Positions 34,319 to 44,909 of a stretch of DNA of 64,000 bases are shown piece by piece. A model generated the notes under the pieces. It worked only from the letters and a program-made list of their open reading frames with translations, was not told where the DNA came from and searched no databases. Numbering within the stretch: position 1 is the first letter of the stretch; each line of letters starts with the position of its first letter. Origin of the DNA: Microbacterium flavum (GTDB lineage: Bacteria; Actinomycetota; Actinomycetes; Actinomycetales; Microbacteriaceae). The stretch spans positions 124,001-188,000 of the forward strand of contig NZ_JAFLHG010000001.1 in the NCBI RefSeq assembly GCF_018717645.1, in the 5' to 3' direction. The translations under genes and the position numbers were made by a program.

Positions 34319-35097
34319 TCCGCCTGAACGGCGTCGTGAAGCGCTACGGCGCCACGCGCATCGGACCCGTCGACCTCGAGCTGCCCGCGGGCGGGATCAT
34401 CGCCCTCGTGGGTCCCAATGGCGCCGGGAAGTCGACGGTCCTCACGATGATCGGGCGGCTGCTGTCCCCCGACGGGGGCACGATCACCATCGACGGCGTC
34501 GACGTGCACACCGCTCCCTCGCGGGAGGTCGCCCGGATGGTGTCGATCCTGCGGCAGGAGAACCACTTCGTCACCCGCCTGACCGTCCGCCAGCTCGTCG
34601 GCTTCGGCCGCTACCCGTACAGCGCCGGCCGGCTCACCGCGCACGACGAGGAGAAGATCTCCGAGGCGATCGACTTCCTCGACCTCACGGATCTCGAGCA
34701 GCGCTTCCTCGACGAACTCTCCGGCGGTCAGCGCCAGCGCGCCTACGTGGCGATGGTCCTCGCGCAGGACACCGACTACCTGCTCCTCGACGAGCCGCTG
34801 AACAACCTCGACGCGCAGCACTCGGTGCAGATGATGACTCGGCTCCGGCACGCCGCCGACACCCTCGGCCGCACGATCGTCATCGTCCTGCACGACATCA
34901 ACTTCGCCGCCGCCTACAGCGACCGCATCGTCGCGATGGAGGACGGCGCGGTCGCCGTGCACGGCACCCCGGACGAAATCATCCGCGACGACGTCCTCAC
35001 CCGCGTCTTCCGCACGCCCGTCACGGTCGTCGACGGTCCGACCGGACGATTCGCCGTCTATCACCGCGCCCCCGCCGAGAACGGAAGCCCCCGATGA
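34315..35097 (+). CDS. Iron-siderophore ABC transporter ATP-binding protein
   Basis: A 260-residue FecE-type ATPase starting at GTG 34315. Walker A is LVGPNGAGKSTVLTMIGRLL, Q-loop RQENHF, signature ELSGGQRQRAYVAMVLAQ, Walker B YLLLDEPLNNLD, and switch His in VIVLHDINFAAAYSDRIVAM. It drives import through the two permeases. Tightly packed, with 4-nt overlaps on each side. Confidence 0.96.
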   Translation: MIRLNGVVKRYGATRIGPVDLELPAGGIIALVGPNGAGKSTVLTMIGRLLSPDGGTITIDGVDVHTAPSREVARMVSILRQENHFVTRLTVRQLVGFGRYPYSAGRLTAHDEEKISEAIDFLDLTDLEQRFLDELSGGQRQRAYVAMVLAQDTDYLLLDEPLNNLDAQHSVQMMTRLRHAADTLGRTIVIVLHDINFAAAYSDRIVAMEDGAVAVHGTPDEIIRDDVLTRVFRTPVTVVDGPTGRFAVYHRAPAENGSPR

Positions 35098-35945
35098 ACC
35101 CTGTGCCCTTCCACCTCGAGCGCCGCAGCCACGACCTGCGCTTCCGCCGCGTCCGCCTCGCCGCGCGTCGCTGGCTCACGCCGACATATGTGCGGGTGCG
35201 CCTGGCCGGCCCGGAACTCCGCGGCTTCGACTCCCCCGGCGCCGACGACCACATCCGCGTCTTCTTCCCGGATGCCGAGGCGGCGACCATCGACGAGCTG
35301 CGTGCCGCGCCGAGCCGCGAGTACACCCCGCTCGCCTGGGGCGAGGACGAGGCCGGCGACGGGTGGCTCGACCTGGAGTTCGCGATCCACGGCATCCAGC
35401 CGCACGGCGGACACGGCGGACACGGCGGACCGGGCGGACCAGGCGGCGCGGACGGGGTCGCCGCGGCCTGGGCGGCGACCGCCGAGATCGGCGCGCCCGC
35501 CGGGATCGGCGGGCCGCGCGGCTCGATGACCATCTGCGGCCGGCCCGACGCGTGGCTTCTCGCGGGCGACGAGACGGCCGTCCCGGCGATGCGGCGCTTC
35601 GCCCATCGGATGGATGCCGCGGCGGTCGGACGCATCCTGGTGGAGGTGCCGGATGCCGCTCACGAGCTGCCGATCGACGCCCCTCCCGGGGTCGCCGTCG
35701 AACAGCTGCACCGCGCCGGTCGGGGCGGCGACGCGCGGCCCGGCGGTGCGCTCGCCGCGCGCCTCGATGAGCTCGGGACGACGGAGCGCCCGGCGGGCGA
35801 CGTGTTCGCCTTCGTCGCTGCGGAGCAGGCGATCGTGAAGACTGCGCGCAGAGTGCTTCTGGACCGCTGGTCGCTGGATGCGGACCGCATCGTGGTCAAG
35901 GGGTACTGGAAGAACGGGGAGACCGAGTACCACGCACCGCACTGA
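35094..35945 (+). CDS. Siderophore-interacting FAD protein (SIP-type ferric reductase)
   Basis: A 283-residue cytoplasmic reductase of the ViuB/SIP family, the last gene of the iron operon; it reduces Fe3+ bound to imported siderophore so that iron is released. The FAD-binding N-terminal half includes TPTYVRVRLAGPELRGFDSP and DDHIRVFFP; the C-terminal half has WLLAGDETAVPAMRRF and ends with VVKGYWKNGETEYH, a family signature. It begins with a 4-nt overlap with the ATPase gene. A 45-nt tandem repeat puts a His/Gly-rich linker between the domains. No siderophore synthesis genes are in the window, so the system may use siderophores made elsewhere. Confidence 0.93.
   Translation: MNPVPFHLERRSHDLRFRRVRLAARRWLTPTYVRVRLAGPELRGFDSPGADDHIRVFFPDAEAATIDELRAAPSREYTPLAWGEDEAGDGWLDLEFAIHGIQPHGGHGGHGGPGGPGGADGVAAAWAATAEIGAPAGIGGPRGSMTICGRPDAWLLAGDETAVPAMRRFAHRMDAAAVGRILVEVPDAAHELPIDAPPGVAVEQLHRAGRGGDARPGGALAARLDELGTTERPAGDVFAFVAAEQAIVKTARRVLLDRWSLDADRIVVKGYWKNGETEYHAPH
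35403..35447 (+). repeat. Five tandem 9-nt units in the SIP gene
   Basis: CACGGCGGA occurs three times in a row (35403-35429), followed by the variants CCGGGCGGA and CCAGGCGGC. It encodes HGGHGGHGGPGGPGG, a flexible linker. Copy number can change without loss of frame. The His residues could bind metal, but this is only a possibility. Confidence 0.85.
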
Positions 35946-36000
35946 CGCCGTGCCCGCGCGCGATTCCGGCGGCCAGGCCACGGGCTCTACGATGTCAGCC

Positions 36001-36711
36001 ATGGCCATTCCCCAGCGCACCGCCGCATTCGCCTACCGCGCGGCGGCATCCTTCGTCATCCTCATCGGGATCGCGCGCGTCTCCGGCCTGTGGAGCGGTT
36101 CGCCCACGTGGGGGTCGTTCCTCTACTACACCGTCTTGAGCAACGTCCTCTGCCTCGTATGGATGGTGTGGTCGGCCATCCTCACGCTCCGCGATGCCCA
36201 GAGCAAGGGATGGTACGGCTTCTCGACTCCGTCGGTGCGCTTCGCCGCCGCCGTGATGGAGGCCATCACGGTCACCATGCTGATCTACCTGTTCGTCCTG
36301 GCACCGGCCCTGTTCACCCAGCCCGGCGCCTACGAGCCGTTCACCCTGACGGACAACCTGGTGCACATCATCACGCCGATCCTCGTGATCATCGATTGGC
36401 TGCTGTTCATTCCGAAGGGAAGGCTGGGGCGATTCGACCCGGTGCTGTGGGCCCTGATCCCGTGGGGCTACCTAGTCTTCGCCTATACGTTCAGCGCCCT
36501 CGGCGGAACATTCGCGGGCCAGCCCGTGCCGTATCCCTTCATGAACGTCGAGAAGAACGGGCTCGGCGGTGTCGTGCTCTGGATCATCGGCCTGTCGATC
36601 GCCCTCATCGGCGTCGGCTACCTGTTCTACGGCCTCGACCGTCTGCTCGCCCGCGTCGGCGCGGGCCGCGAGGAGCGGCGCCGCGTCGAGCGCGGAGCGC
36701 ACGCGGCGTGA
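36001..36711 (+). CDS. Pr6Pr-family integral membrane protein
   Basis: A 236-residue protein with about six hydrophobic helices, starting at ATG 36001 with TACGAT 7 nt upstream. The family signature is FTLTDNLVHIITPILVIIDW followed by LLFIPKGRLG and an aromatic GYLVFAYTFSALGG segment. The Pr6Pr family (FAR-17a/AIG1-like) has no settled role in bacteria; eukaryotic relatives hydrolyse fatty acid esters of hydroxy fatty acids. The stop TGA and the stop of the opposite gene form a TGATCA palindrome with no bases between. Confidence 0.85.
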   Translation: MAIPQRTAAFAYRAAASFVILIGIARVSGLWSGSPTWGSFLYYTVLSNVLCLVWMVWSAILTLRDAQSKGWYGFSTPSVRFAAAVMEAITVTMLIYLFVLAPALFTQPGAYEPFTLTDNLVHIITPILVIIDWLLFIPKGRLGRFDPVLWALIPWGYLVFAYTFSALGGTFAGQPVPYPFMNVEKNGLGGVVLWIIGLSIALIGVGYLFYGLDRLLARVGAGREERRRVERGAHAA

Positions 36712-36891
36712 TCAGGCCGGGGCTTCCTCGTCCTCTTCGGGGTTGAAGTTCGATGGTTCGTCGCTGAGCCCGGCGGCGACACCGTCGGGGTCCGCGGGAA
36801 TCGTGCCTTCGTCGCCGAGCCCCCCGGGCTTGGTGGTCGCGTCCTCATCGGACGTGACATCCGACGGCTCACCGCTGTTCTGGTCGGTCAT
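36712..36891 (-). CDS. Small acidic hypothetical protein
   Basis: A 59-residue acidic protein from the ATG at 36891 (GGAGAGGA 9 nt upstream). Sequence is Asp/Glu/Pro-rich (MTDQNSGEPSDVTSDEDAT) ending in NFNPEEDEEAPA, with no recognisable domain; probably disordered. Similar short acidic proteins occur at 27.5-28 kb. It is tail-to-tail with the Pr6Pr gene. Confidence 0.6.
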   Translation of the reverse strand: MTDQNSGEPSDVTSDEDATTKPGGLGDEGTIPADPDGVAAGLSDEPSNFNPEEDEEAPA

Positions 36892-37008
36892 GTCGACTCT
36901 CCTCTCCGGGCCGCCCCAGGAGGAGGCGGACGCCCGTACCGCCACGCTAGGGACCCTCGGCGCCCCGGTCAGGGGGATTGACCGGCGCGGCCGCGCAGGG
37001 TAGCCCGC

Positions 37009-37839
37009 TCACATCTCCTCGTGGGTGTCCGGATCCCCGTCCCAGAGCCGCCCGCGCTCGAGGCCCGAGATCGCCGCGAGTTCGTCGCCCGTGAGGTCGA
37101 AGCCGAAGACGTCCGCGTTCTCGATCTGCCGCGCGGGTGTGGCCGATTTCGGGATCGGGGTGGATCCGAGCTGCGTGTGCCACCGCAGCACGGCCTGCGT
37201 CGGCGTGACGGCATGCGCGGCGGCGATGTCGCCGATGACCTGCTCGCCCAGCAGCTCGCTGCGTCGGGCGAGCGGACTCCAGCTCTCGGTCCGGATGCCG
37301 AGAGAGGAGTGGACGGCGCGGAGCTCATCCTGAGGGAAGTAGGGGTGCATCTCGATCTGGTTGACCGCGGGCGTCACGCCCGTCTCCTCGATCACGCGCG
37401 TGAGCATCGCCGCGGTGAAGTTCGAGACGCCGACGGTGCGGACGAGCCCCTCCTTCTGCAGGTCGATCATCGCCTGGAAGGTCTCGACGTAGCGGTCGAC
37501 GCGGGGATTCGGCCAGTGGATGAGGTACAGGTCGATGCGCTCGAGCCCGAGCCGTTCGAGCGAGCCGCGGGCGCTCCGGCGGGTCTCGTCGTACCCGTGA
37601 TCGCGGCCCGGGACCTTCGTCGTGACGAGGAGTTCGTCGCGGATGCCGCTGCGCCGCACCGCCTCCCCGACCTCGCGCTCGTTCTCGTAATTCACCGCCG
37701 AATCGAGCAGGCGATACCCGTTCCCGATCGCCTCGACGATCGCGTCGGTCCCCTCCGCGCCGGTGAGGGTGTACGTGCCGAATCCGAGCTGAGGAAAGGC
37801 GATGCCGTCGTTCAGCGTGACCGTGGGGATCGTGACCAT
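37009..37839 (-). CDS. Aldo/keto reductase
   Basis: A 276-residue NADPH-dependent oxidoreductase with a TIM-barrel fold. The AKR motifs are LGFGTYTLTGAEG, the catalytic Asp-Tyr stretch GNGYRLLDSAVNYENEREVG, VTTKVPGRDHGYDETRR (Lys), YLIHWPNPRVDRY (His) and the cofactor site IPKSATPARQIENADVFGFD. It resembles 2,5-diketo-gluconate reductases. I chose the ATG at 37839, since TAGCGT lies 7 nt upstream; an in-frame GTG three codons earlier overlaps this box. Confidence 0.93.
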   Translation of the reverse strand: MVTIPTVTLNDGIAFPQLGFGTYTLTGAEGTDAIVEAIGNGYRLLDSAVNYENEREVGEAVRRSGIRDELLVTTKVPGRDHGYDETRRSARGSLERLGLERIDLYLIHWPNPRVDRYVETFQAMIDLQKEGLVRTVGVSNFTAAMLTRVIEETGVTPAVNQIEMHPYFPQDELRAVHSSLGIRTESWSPLARRSELLGEQVIGDIAAAHAVTPTQAVLRWHTQLGSTPIPKSATPARQIENADVFGFDLTGDELAAISGLERGRLWDGDPDTHEEM

Positions 37840-37849
37840 GGCATCCACG

Positions 37850-38707
37850 CTACGCGCCGTGGGCGAGGGCGGGGCCGGGGGCGGCCGTGGGGGGCGCCTC
37901 GCCGATGAGCTCCGCGATGACGCTCACCACGCCGGCCTCCGCGTTCGACGGCGCGCGGTAGCGGGCGACGGCGACGACGTCGGGGTGCGCGTCACCCATC
38001 GCGTAGGACCACTCCGCTGCCTGGAGCAGCTCGATGTCGTTGAGGTAGTCGCCGAACGCGGCCGTCTGCGCAGGGGTCACGCCGAGCGCCGCCTGCAGCG
38101 CGCGCAGGGCGACGCCCTTGTCGACGGTCGTGTTCATGATGTCGACCCAGTGCGCGCCCGAGACGACCACCTGATGCGTCGCCGCCGCATCCGCGAAGGC
38201 GGGCGCCGTGTGGTCCTCGCCCCCGTCGAAATCGTAGATCGCGAGCTTCAGCACCTGGTCGTCGACCGCGAGGAGGTCCGGCACGATCTGGAGCCGCGCG
38301 TAGTACTTCTCGACCTCGGAGACGAACGCGGGGCTCTGCTCCTCGATGTAGGCGGACCGTTTGCCGCACACGACGATCGCCGCATGCAGCTCGCCGCGGG
38401 CGACGAGGTCGCGCAGTCGCTCGACGACCGATGCCGCGAACGCCGGGTCGACCGCGTCGGAGGAGACCTCGACGTCGCCGCGGACGACGTACGCACCGTT
38501 CTCGGCGATGTAGTCGAGGTCGCCCTCGACGTGACCGAACATCGTCTGGAGGGTGGCGAGCTGGCGCCCGCTCGCCGGCGCGAAGGCGATACCGCGCTGA
38601 CGCAGCCGCTCCAGGAGCGGCCAGAGGCCGCCGGGGATCGTCCCATCGGGGAGGAGCAGGGTGCCGTCCATGTCGACGGCGATGAGTCGGATGTCACGGG
38701 TCGTCAC
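37850..38707 (-). CDS. Cof-type HAD hydrolase (sugar phosphatase-like)
   Basis: A 285-residue phosphatase of the HAD superfamily, IIB (Cof) subgroup. Motif I is RLIAVDMDGTLLLPDG (Asp nucleophile and acid/base Asp), motif II FAPASGRQLATLQ, motif III Lys in KGVALRALQ and motif IV TAAFGDYLNDIELLQAAEW. It probably dephosphorylates sugar phosphates or a flavin precursor. The GTG start at 38707 has GAGGAT 6 nt upstream. It runs in the same direction as the aldo/keto reductase with only 10 bp between. Confidence 0.92.
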   Translation of the reverse strand: MTTRDIRLIAVDMDGTLLLPDGTIPGGLWPLLERLRQRGIAFAPASGRQLATLQTMFGHVEGDLDYIAENGAYVVRGDVEVSSDAVDPAFAASVVERLRDLVARGELHAAIVVCGKRSAYIEEQSPAFVSEVEKYYARLQIVPDLLAVDDQVLKLAIYDFDGGEDHTAPAFADAAATHQVVVSGAHWVDIMNTTVDKGVALRALQAALGVTPAQTAAFGDYLNDIELLQAAEWSYAMGDAHPDVVAVARYRAPSNAEAGVVSVIAELIGEAPPTAAPGPALAHGA

Positions 38708-38719
38708 CCGTCCATCCTC

Positions 38720-39247
38720 TCAGGCGCGTACGGGTGGGGGCTTCTCGCCCCGGCGGGCGTAGGCGGCCGCGCTGCGACTGGACAGCGCCAGGAGGACCAG
38801 CACGTCGATGGCGATCGCGGCGAGTCCCGCCTTGACGGTGAACTCCTGCCCGCTCGACCACCAGGCCACGAAGCTCGACGAGACGGAGATGACCGACCCG
38901 AACATGACGACCACGCGCGGCCAGTTCCACCCGAGCCAGATGAAGAACGCCAGCGCGGCGTCCACGAGGAGGACGACCGCCGTGACCACGACGGCGAGCG
39001 TCGTCCCGAACGACTCCCCGTCGACCGTGACCTCGAGGGAGGAGGGGTGGGTGAGGATGGCCTCGACGATCACGAAGATCCCTGTGATGACACGCAGCGC
39101 GAGCAGTCCCACGCCCGCGATCGTCGTTCCCGGGCGGCGCATGGCCGGGTCGTAGCCGGTGGGCCGCAGGAGGCGGGTCGCCGGTTCGTAGGCGGGGCGC
39201 TTGGCGGGCGTGGGGGGCGTGGCGGGTTCGGCGGTCTCACGGGTCAC
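38720..39247 (-). CDS. Four-TM membrane protein
   Basis: A 175-residue protein. I chose the GTG at 39247, which overlaps the stop of the LssY_C gene by 4 nt. After ~40 polar residues there are four hydrophobic stretches: TIAGVGLLALRVITGIFVIV, LAVVVTAVVLLVDAALAFFI, VVVMFGSVISVSSSFVAW and AGLAAIAIDVLVLLALSS. No family recognised. The tight coupling suggests it works with the LssY_C protein in the membrane. Confidence 0.75.
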   Translation of the reverse strand: MTRETAEPATPPTPAKRPAYEPATRLLRPTGYDPAMRRPGTTIAGVGLLALRVITGIFVIVEAILTHPSSLEVTVDGESFGTTLAVVVTAVVLLVDAALAFFIWLGWNWPRVVVMFGSVISVSSSFVAWWSSGQEFTVKAGLAAIAIDVLVLLALSSRSAAAYARRGEKPPPVRA

Positions 39248-40164
39248 GGGGCATCCCCCTCTCCCTGGTTCGCGGCGGTCGCGATGGGCCCGGCGGGCAC
39301 GGGCGCGGCGGCGGCACCGGCGGTCCCGGATCCCGCGGACAGCGCGCGCAGGTCGACGACGGGCAGGTCGCCGTCGGTGCGGATCGAGTCGCCGCCGCCG
39401 TTGCGCGCGTGGTAGCCGGTGGCGAAGTCCTTCAGGATGTCGAGGGAGACGGCGGCGTCGGCATCCATGAGGGTGCGGACCACGTGATCGCGCTCCACGT
39501 CGGTGTCCGCGTCGATGCGGTGCGTGATCTGGAGGGTGAACAGCGACAGACCGACGGAGGTGTCGAACGTCGCCGCAGCGAGCCAGTCGACCTGGCGTCC
39601 GCCCGGCAGCAGCCACCCCTCGGGGCACCGCCAGAATCTCACGTGGTGGCGCTGTGCGGGGTTGCCGTCGACCTCCTGCTGGAACGCCAGGTCCTGCTGA
39701 TGACCGAACAGGAACAGCGGGCTCACCGGCGCCTCGTCGTAGCTGCGGCGCAGCACCGTCGAGGTGACGATCCGCCACGAGCTGCGCAGCGTCACCGGGT
39801 CGGCGGCCCTCCACCCCGCGGCGCTCAGCGCCGCGAGGAGCTGGTCCTGCGAGCCCATGAGGGCGAGGTTGACCGGGTCGCCCAGCAGTCCGTCGCTCGT
39901 CCGCGCGCGCCCGATGAAGTAGTCGGGCACGTAGATCGTCGTGAGGATGCGGTGCAGCCGCGGAAGCACGAGGTACGCCAGGAGCACCCAGAAGGCGACG
40001 CCCAGGCCGATCCCCCACCAGCCGATGTGGAAGGTCTCGGTCAGACTCAGGTAGGCGAGCCAGACCGCCGCGAGGCCCGCGAAGGTGAAGAAGAACCAGT
40101 CGAGGGCGACACCGATCGACCAGCGGCGACGCTGGTGCGCGACGTGCGTTCCCGAACCGGTCAT
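39244..40164 (-). CDS. LssY C-terminal domain membrane protein
   Basis: A 306-residue protein with two N-terminal membrane helices (WFFFTFAGLAAVWLAYLSL; WGIGLGVAFWVLLAYLVLP) and a soluble domain with the LssY_C pattern: LGDPVNLALMGSQDQLLAAL, SAAGWRAADPVTLRSSWRI, PLFLFGHQQDLAFQQEV and QRHHVRFWRCPEGWLLPGG. The domain is found in Legionella LssY and in many actinobacterial membrane proteins; the role is unknown. The ATG at 40164 has TAGCGT 7 nt upstream. Confidence 0.83.
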   Translation of the reverse strand: MTGSGTHVAHQRRRWSIGVALDWFFFTFAGLAAVWLAYLSLTETFHIGWWGIGLGVAFWVLLAYLVLPRLHRILTTIYVPDYFIGRARTSDGLLGDPVNLALMGSQDQLLAALSAAGWRAADPVTLRSSWRIVTSTVLRRSYDEAPVSPLFLFGHQQDLAFQQEVDGNPAQRHHVRFWRCPEGWLLPGGRQVDWLAAATFDTSVGLSLFTLQITHRIDADTDVERDHVVRTLMDADAAVSLDILKDFATGYHARNGGGDSIRTDGDLPVVDLRALSAGSGTAGAAAAPVPAGPIATAANQGEGDAP

Positions 40165-40284
40165 ACGGGTCACGCTACCGGGGCGACGCCGCGCGCGGAG
40201 GAGGGTTTCCGGGGGTTATCCCGACCCTCGATCGTCCGGCTGGCTCCCGTGTGCCGCATGCCGCCGCGCCCCTACCGTGGGAGC

Positions 40285-41637
40285 ATGACCACGACCGCCC
40301 CGCCTCCGCCCCCTTCGCCGCAGGATGCCGCGGCATCCGTCGCGACGCCGAGCGGCCCCGCGATCCCGCTCGGAGCGAGCGCACGCCGCCCGTCCCGGGG
40401 TCGCCGGGTCGCGGAGACCTGCGGCGCCCTCGCACAGCTGGCCGCCGTCGGTGTCGTGGGCAGTCTCATCTTCGGCCTGCTCGTCACCCTGCTCAGCGCC
40501 GGGATCGGCCTCCTCCCGGTACTCGGGATCGGGCTCCTGTTCCTCGTCGCGTTCGTGTACGCCCTGTACGCCACCGCCTGGCTCGAGTACGAGCGGGTCG
40601 AGGGCCTCTCCCGCCTCGGCCTGCGGCCGCTGCCCCCCGTGCGGCGCGACCGTCCCGGCTTCGGCGGATGGCTGCGCAGCCTCTGGCGGCAGCTCATCGA
40701 CGGCGCGATGTGGCGCGGCATCGCGTCGGCCGCCATCGCCACCATCCTCGGCCTCTTCGTCCTGCCGCTCGTGGGCGCCCTGGCCTCGAGCATCGCCCTG
40801 CTGTTCGCCCCGCTCTTGGGCGGCGACACCATCGTGCTCCCGATCGTCCGCACGGATGTCGCCGCGGAATGGGCGATCGTCGCCGGCATCCTGGGCATCC
40901 TCGTGACCGTCGCCCTGCTCATCGGGATCGCCCTCCTCCACGCGGTGCTCACGCGCGCCATCCTCGTGCCCTCGCGCGAGGCGCAGTTCGCCGAGCAGGC
41001 CCGCACCGCGGGCACCCAACGGGCGAGCGCCGTGCGTGCGGGCGAGGTCGAGCGCACCCGCATCGAGCGCGACCTGCACGACGGTGTCCAGCCGCGGCTC
41101 GTGTCGGTGGCGATGACGCTCGGTCTCGCGCAGCAGAAGATCGACGACGACCCGGCCGCCGCCAAGGAGCTCATCGACGAGGCGCACACCTCGACGAAGG
41201 CGGCGATCACCGAGCTCCGCCAGCTGGCCCGCGGCATCCATGCATCGGTCCTCGACGATCGGGGGCTGGATGCCGCGCTCAGCGCCCTGGCCGCCCGTTC
41301 CCACGTCCCCGTGCAGCTGGACGTGCGCGTCGACGGTCGGTGCAGTCGCACCGCCGAGGCGGCGGTGTACTTCGCGATCGCCGAATCCCTCACCAACGCC
41401 GCGAAGCACTCCCGCGCCGCGGAGACCCGCGTCGTCGTCCGCACCCGCGACGAGGGGGGCGCACGAACGCTCTGGGCGCGAGTGGAGGACAACGGCGTCG
41501 GGGGGGCACGCGTCCTTCCCGGCGGCGGCCTCGACGGCATCACGAATCGCGTCGTCGCCGCCGGCGGCACGACCCGCCTCGACAGCCCCGCCGGGGGCCC
41601 GACATCCCTGGAGGTGAGCGTCCCGTGCGCATCCTGA
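40285..41637 (+). CDS. Sensor histidine kinase (LiaS/DesK type)
   Basis: A 450-residue membrane kinase. About four hydrophobic helices lie between residues 45 and 225; then a HisKA_3 dimerisation helix with His265 in RIERDLHDGVQPRLVSVAMT, and a HATPase with the N box ESLTNAAKHSRA and G box VEDNGVGGARVLPGGGLDGI. Pairs with the response regulator that overlaps its end by 13 nt. The signal is not evident; linkage to a DUF4097 protein suggests envelope stress. TACCGT lies 6 nt before the ATG, consistent with a leaderless transcript. Confidence 0.93.
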   Translation: MTTTAPPPPPSPQDAAASVATPSGPAIPLGASARRPSRGRRVAETCGALAQLAAVGVVGSLIFGLLVTLLSAGIGLLPVLGIGLLFLVAFVYALYATAWLEYERVEGLSRLGLRPLPPVRRDRPGFGGWLRSLWRQLIDGAMWRGIASAAIATILGLFVLPLVGALASSIALLFAPLLGGDTIVLPIVRTDVAAEWAIVAGILGILVTVALLIGIALLHAVLTRAILVPSREAQFAEQARTAGTQRASAVRAGEVERTRIERDLHDGVQPRLVSVAMTLGLAQQKIDDDPAAAKELIDEAHTSTKAAITELRQLARGIHASVLDDRGLDAALSALAARSHVPVQLDVRVDGRCSRTAEAAVYFAIAESLTNAAKHSRAAETRVVVRTRDEGGARTLWARVEDNGVGGARVLPGGGLDGITNRVVAAGGTTRLDSPAGGPTSLEVSVPCAS

Positions 41638-42302
41638 TCTGCGAGGACTCCGCGCTGCTGCGCGAGGGACTGGTCCGACTCCTCCAGGACGCGGGGCACG
41701 AGGTCGTGGCGGCCCTGCCCGATGCGGGCGAGCTCACGGCGCGCGTAGCCGAGACGGCCCCCGAGCTGTGCATCCTCGACGTGCGTCTGCCGCCGACCTT
41801 CACCGACGAGGGCATCCGCGCCGCGCTGGCCCTCCGCGCGGTGCAGTCCACCCTCCCGGTGCTGGTGCTCAGTCAGTACGTCGAGGAGCGCTACGCGAGC
41901 GAGCTCATCACCGGCCAGGCCGCCGCGTTCGGCTACCTCCTGAAGGATCGCGTGGCCGACATCCGCGACTTCCTGGGCGCGGTCGCGCGGATCGGCGCGG
42001 GGGCGACCGTCCTCGACCCCGAGGTCGTCGCACAGCTGCTGACGCGGCGCGCACGGGACGAGCGGATGAGCCGCCTGACCGAGCGCGAACGCACCGTCCT
42101 CGCGCTCATCGCCGAGGGCAAGAGCAATCAGGCGATCGCGCAGACCCTCTTCATCACCGAGGCGAGCGTCGAGAAGCACATCACCTCGCTCTTCCAGAAG
42201 CTCGGCCTCGAACAGGACGAGCACGGCAACCGCCGCGTCCTCGCCGTCCTCGTCCACCTCGAGCACGGCGACCAGACCCCTCCGAACGGAGCACTCCGAT
42301 GA
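41625..42302 (+). CDS. NarL/LiaR-type response regulator
   Basis: A 225-residue two-domain regulator from GTG 41625 (GGAGGTGAG upstream). Receiver: acidic pair ICEDSALLREGL, phospho-Asp52 in ELCILDVRLPP, Thr/Ser region VLVLSQYVEERYA and Lys in FGYLLKDRVADI. Output: LuxR helix-turn-helix LTERERTVLALIAEGKSNQA and ASVEKHITSLFQKLGLEQDE. It is translationally coupled to the kinase and overlaps the following DUF4097 gene by 4 nt. Confidence 0.95.
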   Translation: MRILICEDSALLREGLVRLLQDAGHEVVAALPDAGELTARVAETAPELCILDVRLPPTFTDEGIRAALALRAVQSTLPVLVLSQYVEERYASELITGQAAAFGYLLKDRVADIRDFLGAVARIGAGATVLDPEVVAQLLTRRARDERMSRLTERERTVLALIAEGKSNQAIAQTLFITEASVEKHITSLFQKLGLEQDEHGNRRVLAVLVHLEHGDQTPPNGALR

Positions 42303-43102
42303 CTCTCACCACCCCCTCCCGCCCTCGCTCGTCGGCGCGCGTCATCGCCGTCCTGGCGATCGCTTTCGGCGCCCTGCTCATCGTCGGCACCCTCGTCCTG
42401 GGGGCGGTGTCGTCGGCGCGGGCCGCCGCGGTGCGCACCGACGTCCTGACGACGGATGCCGCCGGCATCCGCGACCTGGACGTCGACGTCGCTGCCGCGG
42501 ATCTCACGATCGTCTACCGCGGCGACGGCGTCAGCCTGCAGGTGACCGGCGCCGCGTCGGACTGGACGCTGCGCCGCGACGGGGAGCGCCTCGTGGTCTC
42601 GACGGATCGCACCTGGTGGGGCGGCTGGAGCCTGTTCGGGCGCGAGGCCGACGTCGCGACCCTCACTCTCCCCGCTTCGCTGGAGCGGACCGCGCTCGAT
42701 GCCGACCTCGCGATGAGCGGCGGGATGCTGCGGGCGGAGGGGACCTACGGCGAGCTCTCCCTCGATCTGAGCGCGGGCGCGATGGACGTCTCGGGGTCGG
42801 CGACCGATCTCGACGCCGACGTGTCCGCCGGCCGGCTCAGCTTCGACCTCTCCGGAGCGCGCGGCGCCGACCTCAAACTCAGCGCCGGATCGGTCACGGG
42901 GAACCTCAGCGGCTCCGCGCCGCGTGCCGTCAGCATCGATGCGAGCGCCGGCCGACTCGACCTCACGCTCCCGAGCGGCGCATACGCGGTCGCCTCCGAC
43001 GTGTCCGCGGGCGAGTTCCGCAACGATCTGACCGTCGACCCCGACTCGCCCGACCGCGTCGAGGTGAGCGTCTCGGCGGGGTTCGTGCGTCTCGGGTCGT
43101 GA
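42299..43102 (+). CDS. DUF4097 beta-repeat membrane-anchored protein
   Basis: A 267-residue protein with one N-terminal membrane segment ([20 protein letters not shown]) and an extracellular DUF4097/LiaI-like beta-helix made of short repeats with the theme D(V/A)SAG(R/S)L, for example [30 protein letters not shown] and [16 protein letters not shown]. Adjacent to a LiaS/LiaR-type pair (4-nt overlap with the regulator gene), so it is probably the accessory output or sensor-modulating protein of that system. Confidence 0.88.
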   Translation: MTLTTPSRPRSSARVIAVLAIAFGALLIVGTLVLGAVSSARAAAVRTDVLTTDAAGIRDLDVDVAAADLTIVYRGDGVSLQVTGAASDWTLRRDGERLVVSTDRTWWGGWSLFGREADVATLTLPASLERTALDADLAMSGGMLRAEGTYGELSLDLSAGAMDVSGSATDLDADVSAGRLSFDLSGARGADLKLSAGSVTGNLSGSAPRAVSIDASAGRLDLTLPSGAYAVASDVSAGEFRNDLTVDPDSPDRVEVSVSAGFVRLGS

Positions 43103-43193
43103 CGGGATGCTCCTCGCGCTCGGCATGCGGGCGCCGGAATCTTCCGCTGTCACGCACTGCCGACGAGCGACCGCGCGCGCTACCGTGGACCTC

Positions 43194-44891
<1,698 letters not shown>

Positions 44892-44909
44892 GGCACGTCC
44901 GCAGCGGGC

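Noticed and set aside
35878-36000. Upstream extension of the Pr6Pr gene to an ATG at 35878
   Set aside because: That part is in the end of the SIP gene in another frame and reads as Arg/Thr-rich; the ATG at 36001 has a -10 box 7 nt upstream.
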